Assembly: GCA_963930645.1 (NCBI GenBank)
Contig: OZ005648.1
Coordinates: forward strand, 102,244,667-102,308,666
Origin: Salticus scenicus
Taxonomy: Eukaryota > Arthropoda > Arachnida > Araneae > Salticidae
Length of the DNA: 64,000 nt
Direction: 5' to 3'
Position 1 is the first letter of the stretch, and each line of letters opens with the position of its first letter. Shown here piece after piece: positions 56,465-64,000 of the stretch. The position numbers and the translations under genes are program-made. The notes beneath the pieces are model-generated. The model did no database searches and was not told the DNA's origin. It was given only the letters and a program-made list of their open reading frames with translations.

Positions 56465-56533
56465 TACGATCCGACATGTGATCTACGATAGCAGCGATTG
56501 TTTACAATAGTATGCCTCTCCTAAAGCATTTAA

Positions 56534-56825
56534 GGGCCGCGGTAGCCCAGCCGGTAGAGCGCCGGCCTCGTAATTGAAAGATTGCGGGTTCGGTACTCGA
56601 GCCGGCCAAAGATCGTCGTGCACACTAATGGTGGCTGGTGCACGTAAAATCTGTCGTGGCCGCAATGTCCTCCATGTTCCCATCAAAAATTATACCGAAG
56701 CGAAAGAGCCATCCCTTCCGTGGAGGATCAAAATAGTGATGGTGTGTCCCAGACCGTCGCCAATTGCCCATCTGCGCAGCACTAGCGCGAAGTGTCAGAT
56801 AAATTTTTGCTTAAGTTTTTTAAGT
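56534..56825 (+). mobile_element. tRNA-derived SINE, near full length
   Basis: The first ~70 bp are tRNA-like: A box TAGCCCAGCCGG (56,543-56,554), an anticodon-loop-like CTCGTAA, and B box GGTTCGGTACT (56,587-56,597), forming an internal RNA polymerase III promoter. The paired GCCGGCC stretches are not those of an intact tRNA acceptor stem, so this is not a functional tRNA gene. A tRNA-unrelated body follows (GATCGTCGTGCACACTAATG, GTGGAGGATCAAAATAGTGA, CAGACCGTCGCCAATTGCCC), shared with 37,888-38,005. The tail is AT-rich. I cannot define a target duplication with confidence. Confidence 0.87.
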
Positions 56826-57901
56826 TATACTTAAAAATTATAACAATTTTCAGTTACATTTATTTTAAGAACATCCAAAATATCCCATGCATACACTCGG
56901 AAATTAGTGATATAGGAAATTAGGGAGAACCTTAAACTCTTAAATTCTGCGCCAGAATAACACCGATTTTTATTTATTTATTTATTTATTTTTTCAGTAG
57001 CCTTGAAGTGGCCTAATATATTAATATAGAATTTAATTAAATAAAAGCAAAAACATCTCATCTAAATATCGTTTCTTAATTAAGAGATGGAGGTGTGGTG
57101 CTGACTTTGGGATATGGTCTGACTAGCTAACTGAGAGCCATAAGCTTAGGTGCGATAACCTTCATTGGAAGTGTCTTTTTAGATGATTCTAGCCTGTATT
57201 TCTGTAAGTTTCAGAAAAAAAAAAAAAAAAACTGAAAATATCTAAGACGGCAAATGCGTCCTAGATTTCAACCCATTCACTTCCCTCTTCCAGATGTAAG
57301 ATCCGAACCTAACGGTATATAGTCTGAGGGAAAAAAAAAAGATAGAAAAACTCAAATTAAAAGAAGTTGTGCATTATAGAAAGATTTAGTTGGTATAATT
57401 ATACGTTTGGGTACAGTTATATAATGCAAAATTTCAATTTAAAATCCCTGAAATTATTACATTAGTATCTGGTACGCAAGAATCCTCCACTGGCAGCACA
57501 CATTGCAACTTTATGTGGCTTTTCTTCTGAGTTGTAAAATACATTTCTTAAAACTAAATCTCAATTTTGATCTAAATCCTAGATTCAGACGAATAAAAAG
57601 AAAAAGACCGACCCCTGGGTGTCACCCCATCAACCAGTTTATCGAAGTCGCGTTCCTTAGCAACTCTTACTTTATTAATTTTTATAAAACTCAAGTAATT
57701 GTATCTTTATATATATATATTTATATATATAAATTTTTTCTGTATAGTTTCATTTTTATGTCTTCTGTCTGATTTAATTTTCAGAATTTTTGCATTATAT
57801 ATTATAAATCCGTATTACTGACGGAAATTATGTTCCTCAATTTCAAATAAAAAATAAACCCAGTGAACTGAATTGAAATTCTCTTTCTTTATTATTAGTA
57901 C

Positions 57902-57932
<31 letters not shown>

Positions 57933-57984
57933 TAATGTTTCAACGCAGGAAAAGTAATGTACTTCGAGATATTTAATGCGATTT
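56826..57984. other. Spacer without recognisable gene
   Basis: Less AT-rich patches at 57,080-57,340 and 57,480-57,680 hold no recognisable frame. (ATT)n at about 57,903-57,931. Confidence 0.55.
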
Positions 57985-58192
57985 TCAAAGAAATGCTTTA
58001 ACTATTGAAAATGAGGTTTAGTCTCATTTATGAAAAATGCTTTAACTAATGAAAATTAGATTTAGTCTCATTAATGAAAAATGCTTTAACTAATAAAAAT
58101 TTGTTTAAGTCTCATTAATGAAAAATGCTTTAACTAATGGAAATTAGATTTAGTCTCATTAATGAAAAATGCTTTAACTAATGAAAATTAAG
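57985..58192. repeat. 44-bp minisatellite, about 4.7 copies
   Basis: The motif AAATGCTTTAACTA starts at 57,991, 58,035, 58,079, 58,123 and 58,167, an exact 44-bp period, each followed by GAAAAT-like, TTTAGTCTCATTAATGA sequence. The first and third units are the most diverged. Confidence 0.95.
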
Positions 58193-59535
58193 CGTCAGAA
58201 CTAACTTTTTGTGACATAACAATAATTTTAGACACGTACTTAATGCCGTTTGTTCTTATATGGTGTATTATAAAAAAAAAATCATGACAAGATAAACTTG
58301 CCATTATATAGAATGGTATCAAAAACCAATATCGAGATACATTCGCAATTATTGCTAAAAATAAAGTCTTAATAAACAGACAGAATTAGTTAAAGAAGAT
58401 TCTTTAACGACAATATTCATTATGAAAAAATAATTATTCTTCTTTTTATTACATAATAAAAATTATCTTTATTATGTATCTAGATTACATAATAAACAAT
58501 ACAATGTATATAGTTATAAACGTATTCATATTTTACCACAAAACAAAAAAAAATATATATTTTAAAAATTTAGTAATTTTTTTTTCTTCTAAACTTTCTA
58601 TTTTCTTCATGTTAAAGAGCAAATTTAAAATTATCTTTATTCATTCATCCATATCACGCACTTTCTCAAAACATACCTTTACGGCGCATTTTAGTTAACA
58701 TACATTACCCCAAAAACTACAAACATGCCATTTTAAATCAACCCATACAAATCATAAACACACGTCTAAACTCTGATCTCGCACGTTACTCTTTCGATCC
58801 TTCAAGGGAAAAAAAAAGTAAATGAAAAAATAAAATAAATAAATAAAATACAGAAAAACAGAAACAATGGAAAAGGAATCGTTTCCATTGCGGAATACAG
58901 ATCATTGCTGGCGAACGGGTCTGAACTGTATAAAGGAAACTGGAAGCTAAGGAAACAATTTTCTTATTGCCACCAGTACGTGCGCCGACGCTCGAATTCA
59001 CTTAATGCTATGGCGGGCCAGGAGCACAAACGCTATTTTCTTTTCTCGGACGTGACAAATATTTTAAGACATGCTGAGATTTTTCGAGTTGAGACCAGAA
59101 GGGAAAAAAGAAGAAAGAAAGACCGAATTTCCCATTCTCCGAGAAATAATTGAGTTTTAGACTCTTGAAAGCTGCTATGTATTATCTCAAAACACAGTCT
59201 AGCGTTATCACCAAGTACGCTTTTACGATGTTTACATTGATTTAAGATTGGAAAATGGAACATAATGTGTTTGTTCTCCAGCAAATTCAATGTTTAATAA
59301 TTTGTTTTTGCATGCTGTCATAATTCTTTTAAAATGTAAATTTGAATGCATTATAAAAAGCGATGTTTACATTTCTTTTAGCATTTCTTTCTTTTTCCAT
59401 TTGCGAAAATTTGTGAGTTTAAAATATTTTATTGTTTTGAGTTGAGGATTTCGTTGTATAAAGATAGAGAAATGATAAATTCGATACGACAATATTTCTC
59501 GGATTTAAGTTTTTATTTTAGTATACCTCAATATT

Positions 59536-59575
<40 letters not shown>

Positions 59576-60349
59576 TATAATAATTTATTGTTCACTAAGT
59601 ATTATGTACAATGCTTAGTCTTACATTTAACAGAATACTTAATAATTGTTATGTATTAATAAAATTCTGTTAAAAATAACTCCGTTCATTTAAAAATGAA
59701 AAAAAAAAAAAAAAAAAAAAACTAATGCAAAATTAAGTGTCTTTGTCTGTCAATCACTTTTACTTCAGTAAATAGTGTAGAACACTTTTAAAATAATATA
59801 TGACATTCAGTTTTATAGTACTTTTGTTATTAGGTGCAAATATCACTATTATATTACGTATAGGGGCTCAAGCAAACTTATGCACATTATGGACTACGAC
59901 AAATATTTTCTTAAAGCTTATATTTATATACTTCTACGAGACAAACAATAACGAAATTAAAAAAGATACTTAGTATGTACAAAATAACGTTCCTTAAAAA
60001 ATATATTGCATGATAATCAAATATACGTAATTAGTTTTATCGCAAGAAATATTTTTACATTAAGGGATAGGAAGAAATTAGATAAAATACTTTTTCAGTT
60101 ACATTATAAGAGTACCATAAACTTTAAGTACATTATACGGCACTTAAGGTGATTTTAGACACTACATAAGGCTACCAAAAACCAATCAGATTTACTTTTT
60201 TAATTTAAAATAATTAAAAATTCATTTCATGTGAGATATTTATTGCATATTTAAAAAGAAAATATCCACCAAGTTTTTATTATGATAATAAAATACATTA
60301 CATTGTATAATACACTGTAAGTACATTTTAATATGTTTTACAGTATTAA
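58193..60349. other. Spacer without confirmed gene
   Basis: 58,870-59,160 is less AT-rich with overlapping frames on both strands (82 codons forward, 85 reverse). Neither has a recognised domain. Poly(A) tracts at about 59,540-59,571 and 59,699-59,720. Confidence 0.5.
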
Positions 60350-60776
60350 CCCGATCAGGTTATCGTGGGTCATTGGAGACCCGAGCCATTTTTCTTATAT
60401 CTCATACGTCAGAATCCACGAAAAGAAAGAAGAAATACCTATCTATTGTGCCTATTTTTTTCGTAAAAATACCATTCTTAAACTTTATTATGCAATTTGA
60501 ATTTTTCAAGTATCTCAATTTGTTCAAAAGTTATAAATTTTAGTAAATGCCTGAATTTTATAGAAATGAGTGTTTTTCTGATGAAAAATAAAATATTTGT
60601 TTACATTTCTTTTGCAATATTCGTTGCTGCCTTTAAATTAGAAGTATTCAAGAGTGTTCAAGAATTTTATCACATTTTTTTTTTTCATTAAAAATTATGT
60701 GTTCTAACATTGCTCGGGTCTTCAGCGACCCATGATAAACTGACAAGGTGCCGAAAAATACGATAATCTGATCGGG
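60350..60776. mobile_element. piggyBac-type MITE, 427 bp
   Basis: Flanked by TTAA at 60,346-60,349 and 60,777-60,780. Ends CCCGATCAGGTTATCGTGGG and ACGATAATCTGATCGGG. The subterminal hairpin-forming GGGTCATTGGAGACCCGAGC is echoed in reverse by GCTCGGGTCTTCAGCGACCC. TTAA plus CCC ends is the piggyBac signature. The 64-codon frame inside is not a transposase. Confidence 0.93.
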
Positions 60777-60780
60777 TTAA

Positions 60781-63367
60781 AATAATATCGTTTAGTAAAA
60801 TATAGTTAAGGATTATTTATACTAATAACAAATAATAATAATAAGGTTTAAAATATTTGGTCCTTTAAAAAAAAATAATAATAATAATACATTAATACAT
60901 ACAGAGGAACGAAAATAAATTCATGAAATAAAGAGCACCTTTCACAATCTTTAAAAGCTATTTTTTAGCTTATCAGGAACAACAATGAATGCCGAGAAAA
61001 GATAAGTTAGCTTTGTCCAAAAGTCATCTGTTCAGATTTCTTTCTGGTCATTAGAGAGTCTTTTTTTTTTCTTCTGAACCCAAATAATGACTTGTTAGTA
61101 GTGAAAAGAAACCCCTTAATAAAAGCTATGAATAAAGCGTTTACTGATAACAACTAGTTCAGAACGTTAGAATAAGTATATGCATATTTAAGATAATTGT
61201 CAAGACGACTTAATAAGGTTTCATTCCAAATATTTCTTTTAACTTAAAGAATACAGTAAAAGTTTGTCTTTATAGAGACAAATCTTGTTATATTTCTTTA
61301 AAAAGAAAACGCTAGACGATTAAAAAGAAACTTATATAAAAGCAATTTCAAAAACTACATTTAAATTTATGCTAACATTCCTAAAGTAATAATACTCCGT
61401 TTGTAATTATGCTATTTAAGAGATATATTCGAGATAAAACAATAAAAAATTGCGTAAATAAACGAATATAGGATAAATGAATACTAGAAATAAATTCTTA
61501 CTTATCTTGAACCAAAAATGAAAGGAAATGTATAAAGGAAAAGAAATGAGGTGACAGCTTTTAAAAATAATCATTTAGAATTTCTTTTTGGTCGTTAAAG
61601 ACTATTTCCTCGGAATCTTGTAATGACTTTTTAATGTAAAGAAACGAATTTAAATATGGGAAATAAAATAATAAGATTAGAAATGGTATCAGTCGTTTAA
61701 AGTGAATACGAACTTCGTCTTTTTAAATAAGACTATTTATCTAATCGTACAATAAAAGTATTTTAACAAATTTTCTTTCTTAATCACTTTAAACGTAAAA
61801 AAATATATAAATATTTCGAAACGACTTTAAATGCAAATCAAAACAGAGTAGCATAATTTATTTAGTTATACACATAAATTACTAAAGATTTTTTTTTATA
61901 AGTTTGAAACAAAATGTGTAATTGTATGTTTTAAATTATTATTTTTTTTTTTTTTTACTTCTTAATATATTTAACAGTTTTAAGTCATTTCTGAAAAACG
62001 GATTTATGGAAAAGACTAAGATTTACTACTTTGCTTTTACCATGAATTTAATTTTAAAGTAAAAAAAAATAAACAAATGATTGTGTAGTCTAACAAAGCA
62101 GCACATTTTGATTTAATTTTTGAGAACTCAAAAAAATCTGCTATTAGCTTTTGTAATTTTTAATTCAATATTCATATTATCTTTTTCTAAATAAAGTAAG
62201 TAAAAAATTAAAGAGCATCTCAATTGATGACTGATTTTCTTTTAATGAATTATATATATATATATATATATACATGTATACAAGACTGCAATCAGAATGC
62301 TATTGAAATTTTTAATAAATAAAAAAAAAAAAAGACAGAAATAGAAATAGAAACTGTAAAAATAGGATTTCAAAAAACTGTAAGATGTAATTTTATATAC
62401 AAATAAACCATTAAAAATTTTGAAATTCGTCTAAATCTATTGACAACACCCTTTTGAGTTTTCATGATATTTGCCTATTATTTATTTATTTATTTATTCT
62501 GAGAAGCTCTATACATTTCGTTAATAAATTATTATAAAGTAAAAATTAGTTAACGCTTAGATATTATTTAGTTAAATTATTCAATCATATATATTTACGA
62601 ATTTACTATTTTTATATTCATACTGTAACTTCTCGTGTAGCATGCCATTTTTTTAAAAAATGGCGTAACATTTTTTTTTTATAAACCCTGCATGTTATAA
62701 ACATAAAATTCACGAAAGTCTTCCAATTTTGCTCTACAAAATATCTATACCTACACGAATATACGTGGTATTCACTTATAAATAAATTTAAGAAACTTCA
62801 TAATCCCATGCTATAAGGACTATACATTCCAAACATTACTTTTTCATGATGCCTTCATATAATTTTTCATTCAGTTTGCTACCGGTCCCTTATTTGCTTT
62901 TGGAATAAAACATTCGTTTAAATATATGTTGTATAAAATGTATTTTACCAGCAAATTTACAAGAGATTCTATCAAGATAGATATTTTGTACAGGGCTCTC
63001 ATAAGTCACTATTCTGAATCCTACTTATCATATAAAGCCACATTTGCATTATGCTTTCAAAGATATGTAATATAAACCCATAATGGAGATGTTGTAAAAA
63101 AAAGAAAATAGTTTTATTTATTTTTTTTTTCAAATTAGTGACTTCCTGATTTCTAGTTATTCAACAAAATGTCTGAATTTGTAAATGTTCAATTATTCTC
63201 TCACCCATGTGTCTAACTACCTGCCTAACTACGTATCTACCCATCTATATATAAATGTACCTTTTGTCACACGTAGAAAATTTCTCTACAAGCAATTTGG
63301 TGTAGAAGAACGCGGGTACTAATAGTACTCTGGGATGTATTATAAATATTACCAAGTATGCTATATA
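60781..63367. other. AT-rich spacer; possible diverged tandem duplication
   Basis: Around 61,000-61,100 and 61,550-61,640 similar stretches occur (TTTCTTTCTGGTCATTAGAG against TTTCTTTTTGGTCGTTAAAG; AATAATGACTTGTTAGTA against TTGTAATGACTTTTTAAT), hinting at an old ~545-bp duplication. A short perfect palindrome, GCCATTTTTTTAAAAAATGGC without its final base, is at about 62,644-62,663. No gene. Confidence 0.5.
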
Positions 63368-63557
63368 CATACCTGCCAACATCCTAATTAATATTCCGTA
63401 GTATTGTTAGCCCCGCATTTTTTTTCGTACCAGTATATTTTTAAAGAATTTTTCTTCTTATTGAACCATAATTGCATGTGTAGAATATAACTCTATAAAT
63501 TTACTTGTGTGAGAAAAAGGGCAGGACTGGCAACATTACGGAATATTGGCAAGTATA
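63368..63557. mobile_element. Family 1 MITE, copy 9
   Basis: CATACCTGCCAACATCCTAA, ATTCCGTAGTATTGTTAGCC and CCGC on the left; GGGCAGGACTGGCAACATTA, CGGAATATTGGCAAGTATAT on the right. About 15 bp of the right arm are missing between GGAATATT and GGCAAG. Confidence 0.87.
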
Positions 63558-64000
63558 TATATATATATATTCTGTCAAATGTTAAAAAACTAATGTTTCT
63601 TTTTATAACTACATTCAAACATATTTATCTGCTTGTAAGAACTTTGATTTTATATTAATGAAGAAAGTAATTTAAAATCTTAAAAGGATGTGAATGGGGA
63701 ACAAATTCTTTGACACGTTTATAACAGGAAAGAGCTTTTATTTCCTCTTTCGTGATTATAAATTACATAAGCATGTTTCTACCACTTGCTTAAAATTCTT
63801 TTATCCGGCAACTTCCTTTTCTAGCCCTATTTAAAGAACGTGATTTTCCGATAAAATGAACTTAGGAAAAGAAAATTTGATGCATAAATTATGTGTAAAA
63901 TTATTGAGCAGTTTTCCAAATTAATGAAAATCAAACAGGTCAAAATTAATATTCTGACAATATCCGCATTTATGAATATGAATAAATCGCATACATTATA
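63558..64000. other. Spacer without recognisable gene
   Basis: Nothing recognised to the end of the window. Confidence 0.6.

Noticed and set aside
56534..56606. A functional tRNA gene
   Set aside because: The A and B boxes are good, but the acceptor stem does not pair at the expected place and the sequence continues into a SINE body shared with 37.9 kb.
56483..56686. 67-codon reverse frame over the SINE
   Set aside because: It is antisense to a tRNA-like head with A and B boxes; the frame is a by-product of its G+C content.
57985..58192. CRISPR array
   Set aside because: The 44-bp repeat has no spacers; it is a simple minisatellite in a eukaryotic genome.

Overview
This is AT-rich eukaryotic DNA from what looks like a gene desert. 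There is no convincing host protein-coding gene, no rRNA, no free-standing functional tRNA and no CRISPR array. Most open frames are short and low-complexity, lying over poly(A)/poly(T), (TA)n and (CA)n tracts. The mix of Metaviridae (gypsy-like) retrotransposons, Tc1/mariner remnants, piggyBac-type (TTAA) and hAT-type (8-bp TSD) MITEs, a tRNA-derived SINE and very many 15-37 nt homopolymer runs fits an arthropod genome. A chelicerate such as a spider is my best guess, but that is inference.

Layout. 1-2015: 5' part of a decayed gypsy-like element on the minus strand (gag remnant, primer-binding site, LTR). 2028-3318: a small palindromic MITE, a deleted mariner-type element and a long-armed foldback, side by side. 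5548-8150: nested foldbacks, then a tandem duplication in which each copy took its own MITE. 14.0-16.5 kb: two successive tandem duplications. 17.2-24.0 kb: eight diverged copies of a non-coding repeat, two of them interrupted by MITEs. 25.3-28.6 kb: an unclassified element and a duplicated block surrounding a dense MITE cluster at 26.6-27.65 kb. 34.4-36.0 kb: an unclassified 1.5-kb element plus a MITE. 37.9-42.6 kb: a SINE fragment, a TTAA-flanked MITE, two degenerate tandem arrays, a foldback and the longest copy of the unclassified element. 45.3-47.0 kb: a TTAA MITE and a possible 1.2-kb DNA transposon. 47,093-51,434: a young, structurally complete LTR retrotransposon. 52.4-54.6 kb: a dead mariner-like transposon and three MITEs. 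56.25-56.83 kb: a Tc1-type MITE and a tRNA-SINE. 58.0 kb: a 44-bp minisatellite. 60.35 kb: a piggyBac-type MITE. 63.4 kb: the last copy of the commonest MITE family.

The most notable object is the retrotransposon at 47-51 kb. Its 591-bp LTRs differ at about five positions by eye. It has an ATAT target duplication, a tRNA-Leu-type primer site and a purine tract. Its single intact 960-codon frame joins Gag directly to a complete integrase, with protease, reverse transcriptase and RNase H absent. It should therefore need reverse transcriptase from elsewhere, yet it inserted recently. The second main observation is that internal duplications act as paralogous empty sites, so several MITE insertions can be ordered in time from this window alone.
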